From positions 1-64,000 of the forward strand of contig CAZELP010000004.1 in NCBI GenBank assembly GCA_964513205.1: DNA of 64,000 nt, in the 5' to 3' direction. Below the pieces are notes generated by a model that did no database searches, was not told where the DNA came from, and saw only the letters and a program-made list of their open reading frames with translations. Below, in pieces: positions 45,963 to 55,200 of the stretch (the stretch's first letter is position 1; every line of letters starts with the position of its first letter). The stretch comes from JAGVJT01 sp964513205. Lineage in GTDB: Bacteria > Pseudomonadota > Gammaproteobacteria > Legionellales > Legionellaceae. The translations under genes were made by a program, and so were the position numbers.

Positions 45963-48836
45963 TTAAATTGCCACATCCTGAGTAAACAAGATTCCAAGTC
46001 CAGTACCCGCATAAACCTCGACTGTAGTTGGACGATTCATTTCTTTTTGTGCTGTTTTAGACCACGACTTACCCACTTCACCCAATGCAATCAAAGCATT
46101 ATCCAAGGTTGAACGACCGATAGTCGATACGGTTGTATTCGTCACACCACCAGTACCACCAACACTAACGGTGGTATTTGCTGATTGGATAGCGCTACTC
46201 ATTCCAGACATAAATGAAGAAGCAAAAAGAGCGCCATAACGTTGCAAATAGTGATGATTGGTCTCGCTAGACAATGCGGTCCTAGCCGTATTTGGATCAA
46301 TTGCATAAGCGCTAATCTGTACAGTTTTATCTTTTCCTGGAATAGACAGTGTATTAAACATAATCACAATTTTAGAGGCGTTGGAAGGCAAATTGAAGCT
46401 GCCTATCAGCTTCGAGCCTTTCAGCCGACCTGAAACAATCGTTGCCAAAATCGGACCTGGCTCATCAGTATTCACAGAGGTATCCATCACAGCAAAGACA
46501 ATATCACCCGTCTTGATTGTATCCTCTCCCATAGATGGCGAAGCAGCGCCGCCAGGAAGATTTTTAGACGCAGCATTCTGCTCACCCAATGCACCTGAAA
46601 TCTGATTAGATTCTTGTGATGGCTTAACGGTAGAAGCAATATAAACCTGATCTTTTGTTTTTTTCCAACCCTGCATGGCATCTTTTGCCGCACCCAACAT
46701 CAAACCTGTTTTTTGGTTAATCTGCGCTTGATAACGCTGTTGAGCTGCTTGCTGTTGTTGCTTATCCATGATCTGTTGCAATTCTTTCGCTTCTTGCTGA
46801 GCAGGACGAGCAGCAGGAGAAGTAGTAGACACAGTTGGATTGGATGGAACCTGTACGGCAGGCAACCCAACAAATTGACTATCATATGCAGTCGGTTTTG
46901 TGGCCATAACAGGCGTGGGCTCTAACCCAGCAGCTTTTAAATCACTCGAGCTAAATCCCCCTGCTTTTAGGTTCTCAAGAGAGAACCCTGCATTTTTTAA
47001 CTGGGCGGCTGTAAACTCTCGTTTGAGACCCGGGACATCAAATCCCGCAGCTTTCATTGCTGCAGCAGAACACCCCAAAGTTTCTTTAATAACTTTTGCA
47101 GAAACGCCGGTAGCGCGAGCTGCACGTAAAGAAGAAATACTGCAATTGGCAGTGCGGCCCGAAGCAATCACAGCAGAAGGAATCAGGCTATTTTGAATCA
47201 TCTCTTCAGGATTAATGCCAGAAGCAATGAAATCATCCGGTGCAAATCCTATGTCAGCAAGCTCCTTGACGGTCGTCATCGCCGCTTTCAATTGCGGAAG
47301 AGAACAGCCATTGATATCATAGATTTGTTTTGCAGTCACACCAGCAGCACGCAATTGCTTTAACTTCTCAGGATCGCATCCTGCTGCCTTAATTTGCTCT
47401 GTACCAATCGGACTAAGACCTATCCCTGCAAGCTCATCTGGCTTAAAACCTGCTGATAAAAGATCGTTTCCACTAAAAACTGCCGCTTTCATTTGTGCAG
47501 CAGAGCATCCGCTTATTTGCTGGATTTCTTTTGCACTAACGCCCATATTTTTTAATTTTGTGAGTTTCATTAGGTCACAACCCGCGTCTTTAATATCGGC
47601 TTGGGTGCAACCAGACAATTTTCGAGCTAGGGAAGGATCAATACCCGCTTTCTCCTCACGAGCTAAAGTTTCAGGTGAACAACCTGCGTTTTTAACCTGT
47701 GCTAGAGTCACATCTGGCGGAAGTTGCACCAGTGCCGCATCCAAATCCTCTGGAGAAAAACCCGCATTTTTCAATGCATCAGGATTAAAGCCTGCGTTTA
47801 ACAAATCACGAGCGCCAAACCCCGCATCGTGTAAATCTCTTGGAGTGAAACCGGCATTTTTTAATTCAGCAGCGGAAAATCCTGCCTGTCTAAGCTCTTG
47901 AGGAAGATAACTGACAAATTTCAGTGGTTCTACAGCGCAACCATTAATGCGCTCTACTGCCGAAGCAGACACTCCTTTGGCTCTTAGTGTTTTTAACGCC
48001 GCGATATTGCATCCCGCTTTTTTGATATCATCAAGCGTTACACCATCAGGAACACCGCCTGCTCGTTCGATTTCTTTTGGTGAAAATCCTGCACCTAGTA
48101 GCTCACCATCGGAATAATGACCATCCTTCATTTGTTGTGCTGTAAACTCAGCACCACGCGTTTCACATGCAGAATAGCCACACTCTTTAAGTTTTTCCGC
48201 GGTATAACCAATACCTTTCAACTCCGCAGCACTATAACCCGCCTGCTTCAAATCAGGACAAGCACAAACGGTTGATAATTCTTTTAAACCGAAGCCATTT
48301 TCTTTTAACAAACGGCAAGAGCAAGGAGGATGAATATCTTTTAAGGTTGCTCCTTCCGCTAAAACTCGCTTTAACGTGACGGTATTGCAGTGGTCGTCAT
48401 TTAAATTTTGAGTCCAGATACTCTGTTGTGGTCCCATTTGATCTTGCATGGACAATGTCAAAAAACCGACAGCATTTGTACCTGATTGTGAAGCTATGAC
48501 GTCAACCCCTTCACCAAACTGTTGAGCACGAATAATCGTTGGAATAGCGCTACTGCCTTTTACTTGTGCAGCTTTCGCTTGCTGAATATTTTGCTCTTGC
48601 TGTAAAGCCGCGTACTGAGCCGTTTGATTCACAGAGCCGGGAATAGAGTGAATATTTGCCGGAGCTCGTTTTAAATTTGCATTATTGGCGATATCTGCCC
48701 CTTCTCGCGTCGCCATAAAAAAGCGCACGAATCCAAATAAAATCACTGCAAACAAGACTAATCCGGTAAACAAAATGATCGTTCTAGTTCTGCTATTGCT
48801 GAACAGAGCTTTTATGTTTTCTTTTCTTCCCGCCAT
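45963..48836 (-). CDS. icmE: Dot/Icm core channel protein DotG/IcmE
   Basis: Inner-membrane to outer-membrane channel component, VirB10-like at its C-terminus. One membrane helix (residues ~20-41, ILFTGLVLFAVILFGFVRFF) is followed by a periplasmic linker and a long helical-repeat region (~150-640). A Gln-rich segment (~680-705) and the conserved VirB10-type beta-barrel domain (~765-957; TIKTGDIVFAVMDTSVNTD, RLKGSKLIGSFNL, VEVYAGTGLGILFTQDV) complete it. 957 residues from the ATG at 48836; a TTG six codons earlier overlaps the ribosome-binding site and the icmK stop. The repeat region is described separately. Confidence 0.95.
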   Translation of the reverse strand: MAGRKENIKALFSNSRTRTIILFTGLVLFAVILFGFVRFFMATREGADIANNANLKRAPANIHSIPGSVNQTAQYAALQQEQNIQQAKAAQVKGSSAIPTIIRAQQFGEGVDVIASQSGTNAVGFLTLSMQDQMGPQQSIWTQNLNDDHCNTVTLKRVLAEGATLKDIHPPCSCRLLKENGFGLKELSTVCACPDLKQAGYSAAELKGIGYTAEKLKECGYSACETRGAEFTAQQMKDGHYSDGELLGAGFSPKEIERAGGVPDGVTLDDIKKAGCNIAALKTLRAKGVSASAVERINGCAVEPLKFVSYLPQELRQAGFSAAELKNAGFTPRDLHDAGFGARDLLNAGFNPDALKNAGFSPEDLDAALVQLPPDVTLAQVKNAGCSPETLAREEKAGIDPSLARKLSGCTQADIKDAGCDLMKLTKLKNMGVSAKEIQQISGCSAAQMKAAVFSGNDLLSAGFKPDELAGIGLSPIGTEQIKAAGCDPEKLKQLRAAGVTAKQIYDINGCSLPQLKAAMTTVKELADIGFAPDDFIASGINPEEMIQNSLIPSAVIASGRTANCSISSLRAARATGVSAKVIKETLGCSAAAMKAAGFDVPGLKREFTAAQLKNAGFSLENLKAGGFSSSDLKAAGLEPTPVMATKPTAYDSQFVGLPAVQVPSNPTVSTTSPAARPAQQEAKELQQIMDKQQQQAAQQRYQAQINQKTGLMLGAAKDAMQGWKKTKDQVYIASTVKPSQESNQISGALGEQNAASKNLPGGAASPSMGEDTIKTGDIVFAVMDTSVNTDEPGPILATIVSGRLKGSKLIGSFNLPSNASKIVIMFNTLSIPGKDKTVQISAYAIDPNTARTALSSETNHHYLQRYGALFASSFMSGMSSAIQSANTTVSVGGTGGVTNTTVSTIGRSTLDNALIALGEVGKSWSKTAQKEMNRPTTVEVYAGTGLGILFTQDVAI
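46917..48389 (-). repeat. Helical repeat region of DotG with six evenly spaced cysteine pairs
   Basis: Residues 150-640 of DotG are built from short units of about ten residues with the consensus A-G-[FYC]-[ST]-x2-[ED]-L-K. Longer units hold two cysteines each. The pairs are C150/C174, C276/C300, C386/C410, C420/C444, C487/C511 and C565/C589. Every pair is exactly 24 residues apart, usually as A-G-C...x23...G-C. Pentapeptide-like repeats are known in DotG and in CagY of Helicobacter; the regular cysteine spacing seen here suggests disulfides in the periplasm or a superhelix staple. Confidence 0.85.
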
Positions 48837-48840
48837 AATT

Positions 48841-49965
48841 TTATAGCCCTTCAACCTTAAGCTGCATTACTTTACCATGCCATGAAACCAACAGTACCGG
48901 TGTTTTTTGCATTTCATAGGCATGCATCCCATCTGCACTTGTCATACTACTTAACCATCCAGGAGATAAGATAGTCAAGTTTGTTCTTACAAACATGCGA
49001 TCTCTCAACAACCAAGCACGCGCATCTCCCCCGCTAACCGTTAATCGAGAACTTCCTTGAGGCGGAACACCGTCAAGCACGTGAAGTAAAACATCATTTG
49101 CAGTGGGCGGCAGCCCTGTTTCTAGCGGCAAATTTTTTGCATTTGGGCCATACCCCTGAACACGCATATCGACTCGATAATCAACCACTTTTTGTCCTGG
49201 AATAAGCGTCAACATTACCGGTGTATTCAAATCTTTCAATCGAACCGCAAGGTTTCCATACGTATAGAGACTCTTTGCTTGAATCATCAAAGTATTACTG
49301 CTCTTATCCCATTGAATATTAAACGCATCCGGATCGCCCAAATCATAGGCACTAATTGGCCAAGGAGAACCGGTTGAATCAAGAAAAACAAGCGATGAAA
49401 CAAAACCCTGCGACAAACGAATGACCGGAGGGGTTGAGCCTGGTGACAAATTCACAAACTGAGAAGTAGCAGTGGGTTTAGGAGGTGTTCCTCCTGGACT
49501 CTCTTTTGCAAACTGTTGCTCTTTGTATTGATGCTTCAATTCAACCAACTGCTCAGGCGAAAGAGGAAAAAGCTGCTGTTCAACTGCTTCAAAAGCCGCT
49601 TTTTCAATCACTTCATTCTCTGCAATAGTCGTTGGTCCTTGTGGCGATGGCACCGTAGATTTAGAGTCTGTAGCGGGCGGTCGGATGATCTTTTGCGGGA
49701 TTTTTTTTGTCGGAGGAACCATAGACTCCAATCCCGAACCACGCACCGACGCCGCTGAATTTGATGCTGCGGGGTTTGTATTGGCAGTAAAATTAGATGC
49801 TCCCCCCAAACGTTTCTGTAAAATACGCAATTGATCCAAAGCCTGATCAGCCCCGCCACCAGAAGAGCCTGTGGCATTTGGAGTATTTGACAAAGCAACA
49901 CTGCTCATTCCTGTAATCAAAACAGAAAACACCAAAACACCTGAAAAAAATCGGTTTTTATCCAT
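48841..49965 (-). CDS. icmK: Dot/Icm outer-membrane core protein DotH/IcmK
   Basis: Forms the outer-membrane ring with DotC and DotD. A signal peptide (RFFSGVLVFSVLITGMSSVALS) without a lipobox is followed by a low-complexity Ser/Pro/Thr region (~30-110), a helical stretch (PLSPEQLVELKHQYKEQQ), and the conserved C-terminal beta domain (ISAYDLGDPDAFNIQWD; LTLIPGQKVVDYRVDMRVQG; GWLSSMTSADGMHAYE). ATG at 49965 overlaps the icmL stop by 8 nt and is spaced nine nt from GGAG. 374 residues. Confidence 0.94.
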   Translation of the reverse strand: MDKNRFFSGVLVFSVLITGMSSVALSNTPNATGSSGGGADQALDQLRILQKRLGGASNFTANTNPAASNSAASVRGSGLESMVPPTKKIPQKIIRPPATDSKSTVPSPQGPTTIAENEVIEKAAFEAVEQQLFPLSPEQLVELKHQYKEQQFAKESPGGTPPKPTATSQFVNLSPGSTPPVIRLSQGFVSSLVFLDSTGSPWPISAYDLGDPDAFNIQWDKSSNTLMIQAKSLYTYGNLAVRLKDLNTPVMLTLIPGQKVVDYRVDMRVQGYGPNAKNLPLETGLPPTANDVLLHVLDGVPPQGSSRLTVSGGDARAWLLRDRMFVRTNLTILSPGWLSSMTSADGMHAYEMQKTPVLLVSWHGKVMQLKVEGL

Positions 49966-50605
49966 TCGCATCAGCTCCAGTTGCCGCTGGACCAACCACA
50001 AATTGAGCAATCCCAATTCCACGGGGTGAATTTAAAGTCGAGATTCGTGTAATCAACATCGTCACAACGTTACTTTGTTGAGAAAATTCACTGGCACTCT
50101 GATAAGTAACCAAAATCGGCATCTGCACACGCCATGCATAAACACCATTCAGTAAGCCTTTTTGCAAAATAATAGGCGCACGTGTGGCCACAGCAGAAAC
50201 AACCAATTTTTTTGCTTTAACCGCATCCAAGTTATTTGAGTCTTGCAATGCATTTAGAAACTGCGTCCAACCGTCTGCCGTGAAAAATCCAGAGGAAGCC
50301 TGTAGCTCTGAACGATAATTGACAAAGTTATACGTAAATGCGGCGATAGCGGCTTGGTTAGCCCACTGCAAAACAGCAGAATCAGATTGATTAGGCTCAT
50401 TCAGAGGAAACAACGGTGTAATACGTCCGTTGATACTGGTTGCAAAATATTTTGGAGCAGGAGGATTACGTACAATAAATGTCAGCATTGCCCCTAATAT
50501 AATGTTAACCAAACCCGAGATAAGGACAACCACGAGCAACTTTCGTTGTCCATCACGATAAAAATTATTTCTTAAGGATACTGCAATTAATCCATCTTCA
50601 GCCAT
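49958..50605 (-). CDS. icmL: Dot/Icm inner-membrane protein DotI/IcmL
   Basis: VirB8-like inner-membrane component that forms complexes with DotJ. The N-terminal cytoplasmic part carries the family-typical AVSLRNNFYRDGQRKLL. A membrane helix lies at ~25-47 (VVLISGLVNIILGAMLTFIV), and the periplasmic NTF2-like domain follows (AAIAAFTYNFVNYRSELQ, WTQFLNALQDSNNLDAV). 215 residues. GAGG lies eight nt before the ATG. Ten nt after icmM. Confidence 0.95.
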   Translation of the reverse strand: MAEDGLIAVSLRNNFYRDGQRKLLVVVLISGLVNIILGAMLTFIVRNPPAPKYFATSINGRITPLFPLNEPNQSDSAVLQWANQAAIAAFTYNFVNYRSELQASSGFFTADGWTQFLNALQDSNNLDAVKAKKLVVSAVATRAPIILQKGLLNGVYAWRVQMPILVTYQSASEFSQQSNVVTMLITRISTLNSPRGIGIAQFVVGPAATGADANG

Positions 50606-50614
50606 GAAATCACC

Positions 50615-50899
50615 TCATTGCGGTATGACTTTTTCTGTACTGTCGTCAACAGGATCATCTGGCAATAAAGCCGCCGATGTCGTATTGGCCTGATTCATAG
50701 ATGTCAACTCTAAAGGGCTTGACACACCATTTGTTGCATAAAACTGATGCTCTCCTCGAGCAAAATACACCTTGGCGACACAAAGTCCCAAAATTAAATT
50801 TAAGGAAACAAAACAAACAAGTAAAGTGCCTAAGTTTCGGTAAAAAATAATATAAAAGCCTTTTCTATTTTTAATGAGCTTCCACTTTTCACGACTCAT
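50615..50899 (-). CDS. icmM: Dot/Icm inner-membrane protein DotJ/IcmM
   Basis: Truncated paralogue of DotI that keeps the membrane helix (~23-45, LGTLLVCFVSLNLILGLCVA) and a short periplasmic tail but lacks the NTF2-like domain. This is the known DotJ layout; the two proteins form heterocomplexes in L. pneumophila. 94 residues. GGAG five nt before the ATG at 50899. Confidence 0.93.
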   Translation of the reverse strand: MSREKWKLIKNRKGFYIIFYRNLGTLLVCFVSLNLILGLCVAKVYFARGEHQFYATNGVSSPLELTSMNQANTTSAALLPDDPVDDSTEKVIPQ

Positions 50900-50913
50900 A
50901 ATATCTCCAAGCT

Positions 50914-51483
50914 TTATGCTTCCACTCTTCTGAAAATAATTTCAATGCGTGAATTCTGATCCCGATCATTCGGTGGATTTTTAACAACAACCGGCTTTTG
51001 ACTACCCTGGCCATGCGCCACAATTAAACGACCATCCACACCTTGCGACCATAAATAATTTGAAACCGACTCAGCTCTAGCTGAGGACAAAGCCACCTGA
51101 CGACGTTCAGAGCCATAAGGACTAACGTAGACATTGACCTGAATCGCTACTTTTCGATACTGACGCAGATAACATGCAACCTCATTTAGAACAGCATAAG
51201 ATTCCCAGCGTATTTTAGGTGATTGATCAGCAAATATGGTGCTTGAAGGAATACTGATTAAATATTCATCCCCAATGTTGACAATTTTGATATTTCTTTG
51301 ACGAAGACGCTGTTGTAAAAAGACAATCTGCGCGTCACTGGCTCCGGCCACTCCTGTGGGTAGCTTCAGGGCTTGAAGCTCTTCAGGCTGAACAACAGGT
51401 CTTTGGCAACCAGCCAAACCCCATACAGCGAGTAAGCTTATGACTGTATATTGTACTTTTCGTCTTAATTTCAAATCATTCAT
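50914..51483 (-). CDS. icmN: Dot/Icm outer-membrane lipoprotein DotK/IcmN
   Basis: Lipoprotein at the edge of the outer-membrane disc. A signal peptide ends in the lipobox LAGC (residues ~23-26). The C-terminal half is an OmpA/Pal-type peptidoglycan-binding domain (IQVNVYVSPYGSERRQVALS, ARAESVSNYLWSQGVD, GQGSQKPVV, DRDQNSRIEIIFRR). 189 residues. It starts a new transcription unit by position: a terminator-like hairpin and a promoter-like pair lie between it and dotL. Confidence 0.93.
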   Translation of the reverse strand: MNDLKLRRKVQYTVISLLAVWGLAGCQRPVVQPEELQALKLPTGVAGASDAQIVFLQQRLRQRNIKIVNIGDEYLISIPSSTIFADQSPKIRWESYAVLNEVACYLRQYRKVAIQVNVYVSPYGSERRQVALSSARAESVSNYLWSQGVDGRLIVAHGQGSQKPVVVKNPPNDRDQNSRIEIIFRRVEA

Positions 51484-51563
51484 CTCAAATGTTTAGGGAA
51501 CAACCTATCGTAAAATGGAACCATACAAATGCTTTGGATACAAGAGCTTAGAAAGAAAATTTC

Positions 51564-51591
51564 TAGATAAGAAAAGAGAACATACAGGCAA
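51564..51591 (-). promoter_or_regulatory. Candidate internal promoter for icmN-M-L-K-E-G-C-D-J-B
   Basis: On the minus strand TTGCCT (51591-51586) and TATCTA (51569-51564), spaced by 16 bases, follow directly after the hairpin behind dotL. The predicted leader before icmN is about 75 nt. Both hexamers match only in part. Confidence 0.4.
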
Positions 51592-51595
51592 CCTT

Positions 51596-51617
51596 AAAAA
51601 CCATCAAATCGGTTTTT
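51596..51617 (-). terminator. Terminator-like hairpin after dotL
   Basis: AAAAACC and GGTTTTT form a 7-bp stem with an 8-base loop 14 nt after the dotL stop. The stem carries its own T-run, giving the look of a weak rho-independent terminator or attenuator inside the secretion locus. Confidence 0.5.
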
Positions 51618-51630
51618 CGTAAGTCCTGTT

Positions 51631-53967
51631 TTATTCAAAAATATCTTCTCGTGACCTTGCCGCTTTAATTTGTGTACAAATATTTTGAACTGATTCAACG
51701 ATTTCTGTCGTTTCTGGAAGTTCACGTTCTTGTGGAGGATAATGAGTGGCCGCTTGCAAGTCCTTAATGATTTCATTTGCAATTGTGCCAGATAGTTTTT
51801 CTTTTTCACCGGCATACTGCTCTATGAGCATTAAATCATTTCGTGTATCGTTAATCTGCAGCAATGGCTCTGAAAAACGCTCAGCGTCAGTTGTCAGTAA
51901 ACGTGGCGCATTTGCAGGATAATTTAATTGAGTAAAGATGGTCAAAGTGCCTTCTACAATCTCTTGTACGATATCCAAGACCTCTTCAGGTTGATTGCGT
52001 TTGTAAAAATCAATCAACGCTGTCACTGAGCGTTCAATAGGATCTGCGATGTTCGACTCTTTTAGCAAGCGACAAATTGCCTCAATTTCTTCAGAGCTAT
52101 CCTTGGCCTGCATACGGAAATCATCTGATGCCATGATGTTTTGAAACGCAAGCAGCTGTGTATTCAACTTTGTAATATACGCATCAGGCGGCGGCTCTAC
52201 TTTTAAAAACTGATTGATTTTGAGCCGTGCGACCGGCGCAGGATTTGCATAAAACATACGCGCACGAACAATTTTTGATTTGAAGAAGATGTGGGCCTCA
52301 CCCTCGCTTTGATCTTTGAGGTCGAGTAAGTCAACACGCGCTCTCTTCTCGAAAGATGAGCTTTTGGTGTCCATATAAGTATTTGCAACGCTTGTTTCTT
52401 TGGTTTGAAATGAATCAACTTTCGTTACATAAGCTTCACCTGCTGTTTTCATGAAGAAATCCCAAGTTTCAGTCGGATCTTCAAGTTTCATACAGATTTT
52501 AATGTTGGTGTTGGCACCAATAGAAGCCGCCTCTTCTTTTGATGATTTTTGAAAAGCCGGTAAATCCTGACCTGCAAAAATTGCAGAGAAGCCAAGCGAT
52601 CGGGCCTGCGCAGGGACCACGGCAAACCCTTGAACCGCATAATATCCATACTCATCAAGGATACACAAATAAGGTGTTGGTGCAGTGGTCGGTTTGCGTT
52701 CAATGACATCACGATAGTCACCTTCCACCTCGTCACCCAAACCTGCGGCCATCATCGCTTTAAGAGACGCCACGATGATTTTTCCAAGGTTTGCCAATTC
52801 ATCGGGTGATTTTTCAAGAGCAGGGAGTAGCACCACGAGAATCCTTCGATTGAGCACCACATCTTTAAAGTCTACCTCTGCGAGGTTAGTTCGAATGATA
52901 TGGCCATAGGTATCCGCCAAAGAAGAAAAACTCCTCACCAACTGCATGGTAATAAAGCCATGTTGCTCAAGCACTTGAGAAACTTGTTTCCCTTTTTTTT
53001 CTTTGTTATAACCGGGCAATGTATTGAGATAATTTCGCAATGGATCGGTCACAAGCGTGGGGATATTTTCTATATTTACACTTTCCTGATCATCTCGAGG
53101 GAAAACTTTATCAACAACGATGGATTCCAAACGACCCAAATCAAAATAATTACGAATCGTATTTGCATCTAATAAAATAGCCCCATCATCACGCATATAA
53201 ACCAAAAGACGCATCAAGGCCTCAACAAAGGCGATTGCCCGTCCTTTCCACATGTCACCATCACCACCTTGTTGTTGATTGCTCCCCATCAAATTCACAA
53301 CAAGCTGCGTTAACATACTGGACGAACCTTGACAAAAAGGATTCATGGTATTGGATAACCGTTTTTCTTGCGGGCCCACGATATCTCGAGCCCCTGTCAT
53401 AAAATTGATAAGCAACAAATCATCTTCTCGCCCCATGCTTCGCACCATGGAGAAAACTTTGGCATAAAGAGAGTTATCCCCTTTTCCATCGACGTAAATA
53501 AATCCGCTGCCTTGCGCAAGAGCATTAAACGCAATCGAAACGAGAGCTTCTGTTTTACCACTTCCGGTTGATCCAAAAATCAATGCGTGTGTCCGCATGT
53601 CTTCGTTGGCAAACCAAAGCTCTTCGTTTGTTTTGATGTCATTCCCAAAAAAGGCAATCCCTCGAGAAAGATTTGGAGTTTTTATACCCGGCTTAAGATC
53701 ATTATAGTCTTTTACATGAGCGACTTTTGGAAGACGAAATGGGAGCTTTTGCTTTCTTGAAAAAGTATAGGCAAACGAAAGCGCTCCCAAAACCAAGGCT
53801 ATAAAAGCAAACTCAGGAACAATATATCCAATGGCCGCCATAGAAAAAATTACAACGGACACATTCGATGGTTTCGAGAAAAAATCAGAAATACGCTTTC
53901 CAAGCGTTCGTGTGTCACGAAGCAGCTGGGTAGGATCAATTTCGTGGCGTTGTTCTATTCCGCGCAT
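51631..53967 (-). CDS. icmO: Dot/Icm coupling ATPase DotL/IcmO
   Basis: Type IV coupling protein that receives substrates. Two membrane helices (~36-70) are followed by the ATPase domain with Walker A GSTGSGKTEALVS (residues 132-139 core) and the Walker B-like LCILDEYGYYAV. A C-terminal extension (~590-778) of mostly acidic helices, in L. pneumophila, binds DotN, IcmS/IcmW and LvgA. 778 residues, close to the L. pneumophila protein. The ATG overlaps the icmP stop by one base (TAATG). The genes for IcmW and LvgA are not in this window. Confidence 0.96.
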   Translation of the reverse strand: MRGIEQRHEIDPTQLLRDTRTLGKRISDFFSKPSNVSVVIFSMAAIGYIVPEFAFIALVLGALSFAYTFSRKQKLPFRLPKVAHVKDYNDLKPGIKTPNLSRGIAFFGNDIKTNEELWFANEDMRTHALIFGSTGSGKTEALVSIAFNALAQGSGFIYVDGKGDNSLYAKVFSMVRSMGREDDLLLINFMTGARDIVGPQEKRLSNTMNPFCQGSSSMLTQLVVNLMGSNQQQGGDGDMWKGRAIAFVEALMRLLVYMRDDGAILLDANTIRNYFDLGRLESIVVDKVFPRDDQESVNIENIPTLVTDPLRNYLNTLPGYNKEKKGKQVSQVLEQHGFITMQLVRSFSSLADTYGHIIRTNLAEVDFKDVVLNRRILVVLLPALEKSPDELANLGKIIVASLKAMMAAGLGDEVEGDYRDVIERKPTTAPTPYLCILDEYGYYAVQGFAVVPAQARSLGFSAIFAGQDLPAFQKSSKEEAASIGANTNIKICMKLEDPTETWDFFMKTAGEAYVTKVDSFQTKETSVANTYMDTKSSSFEKRARVDLLDLKDQSEGEAHIFFKSKIVRARMFYANPAPVARLKINQFLKVEPPPDAYITKLNTQLLAFQNIMASDDFRMQAKDSSEEIEAICRLLKESNIADPIERSVTALIDFYKRNQPEEVLDIVQEIVEGTLTIFTQLNYPANAPRLLTTDAERFSEPLLQINDTRNDLMLIEQYAGEKEKLSGTIANEIIKDLQAATHYPPQERELPETTEIVESVQNICTQIKAARSREDIFE

Positions 53968-55121
53968 TATGGTTTTAATCCTTGTAATTCTTTTGGTGAT
54001 AATTTCACTTCTTTAATCGCAATTTCCAAAGCGCGAATCGCTTCATCGACCATTGGAATAAGTGAACGCCGACCTAACACCTGCTCCGCTCGCCAATGAG
54101 CAAATGGACCTGCTACTTCAGCATATGGTGTTTGACGACCGACACAGTTCAACATATACCACAATCTTCTATCGAACAACTTCAACCATAAAAATTCGGA
54201 ACTTGGTACAACACCATCTTGACGAGAGGCTTGTAAAAGAGACGCCATGACCGTCAAAAGATAGGCGTGCTTTTGTGTGATTTCCTGGACCGATTCGATG
54301 TGTTGATGTTTTTTAAGCACGGCATCTGCAACGGCGTAATTCGGTTTGCCTTGAACAGCCGTCTTCACTAGTGTATCCAAAATCATACTAGCGCCATCTC
54401 GATCGCGATTCATTCTGGCCATAAAAACCGCCGCCATTGCGCGAGCCTGGGGAGTGGCTTTTTCAAATCCCTCCCAAACAGGACCGAGCTGCAAAGTAAA
54501 AATACGTTTTGCGTCTACTTTTCTAATGCCTGCAGTCCACTGATCTCCTGGATTTTTCCTCGAGCCAGGAGTTGCATCCAAAAAAGGATCTTCTTTTTTA
54601 AGTAAGCCGTTTTTCTTAGCAAACTCAATCGGATTTAACGCCATGGCCCATGGCCCATCACTAATATCAACTTTTGCGAGATCTTCATTCACAACAGGCA
54701 TAATGCAAGGCCAGTTTTTTTGCTCCTGAGCTCTTAACGTCTTCATATTATGTGCGTGTTTAAACTTGCGAGTAATATCAGATTGATAAAGCACCACAGC
54801 AAGAACACATAGTAAAAAACAAAAAGGGTAACGGATAAAAGAGCCAATATGTAAACTAGACGCTACGATTTGATCCCATTCAACCGAACCGGGATCGACG
54901 GTCATCATCCAATTGATGTCAATAGCCAACGGTGCAGGACCGACTACAAACGCGACCAATTTGGCCTGTATTAAGTTAAAAAAGAAGATGACCTTCACAA
55001 TTTGAGCACGAGCAAGCGCCCAAATAAGATAAACCGTAACAAATAAAAGCACGGTTATCCAAATCGGGCCCATGCCGCTATCTGTACTTCCGCCACCCGA
55101 TTGAGATTGTTGTTGAGCCAT
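53967..55121 (-). CDS. icmP: Dot/Icm coupling-complex protein DotM/IcmP
   Basis: Membrane partner of DotL whose cytoplasmic domain recognises acidic Glu-rich effector signals in L. pneumophila. A Gln/Ser/Gly-rich N-terminus is followed by membrane helices (~17-55 and ~95-115) and a ~260-residue cytoplasmic domain (WPCIMPVVNEDLAKVDISDG; NPIEFAKKNGLL; FTLQLGPVWEG; LWYMLNCVGRQTPYAEVAG). 384 residues. Weak ribosome-binding site at 55121; a consensus-like TTGACA lies upstream. Confidence 0.95.
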   Translation of the reverse strand: MAQQQSQSGGGSTDSGMGPIWITVLLFVTVYLIWALARAQIVKVIFFFNLIQAKLVAFVVGPAPLAIDINWMMTVDPGSVEWDQIVASSLHIGSFIRYPFCFLLCVLAVVLYQSDITRKFKHAHNMKTLRAQEQKNWPCIMPVVNEDLAKVDISDGPWAMALNPIEFAKKNGLLKKEDPFLDATPGSRKNPGDQWTAGIRKVDAKRIFTLQLGPVWEGFEKATPQARAMAAVFMARMNRDRDGASMILDTLVKTAVQGKPNYAVADAVLKKHQHIESVQEITQKHAYLLTVMASLLQASRQDGVVPSSEFLWLKLFDRRLWYMLNCVGRQTPYAEVAGPFAHWRAEQVLGRRSLIPMVDEAIRALEIAIKEVKLSPKELQGLKP

Positions 55122-55152
55122 GCGTCATCACATCAATTAAGATGAATAGTAC

Positions 55153-55183
55153 AGTATAGCTGAATTTGCAGAGTCTCTGTCAA
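55153..55183 (-). promoter_or_regulatory. Candidate promoter of icmP-icmO
   Basis: A consensus TTGACA (55183-55178) and TATACT (55158-55153) face icmP with a long 19-base spacer. The -35 overlaps a small AATAGC/GCTATT hairpin (55182-55200) just behind the icmQ stop, which could act as a weak terminator. Confidence 0.4.
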
Positions 55184-55200
55184 TAGCATCAAACGCTATT

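Noticed and set aside
46900..48400. Repeat region of icmE considered as a CRISPR-like or recent tandem duplication.
   Set aside because: The repeats are visible at protein level only; the DNA copies are diverged and in frame with a conserved gene.
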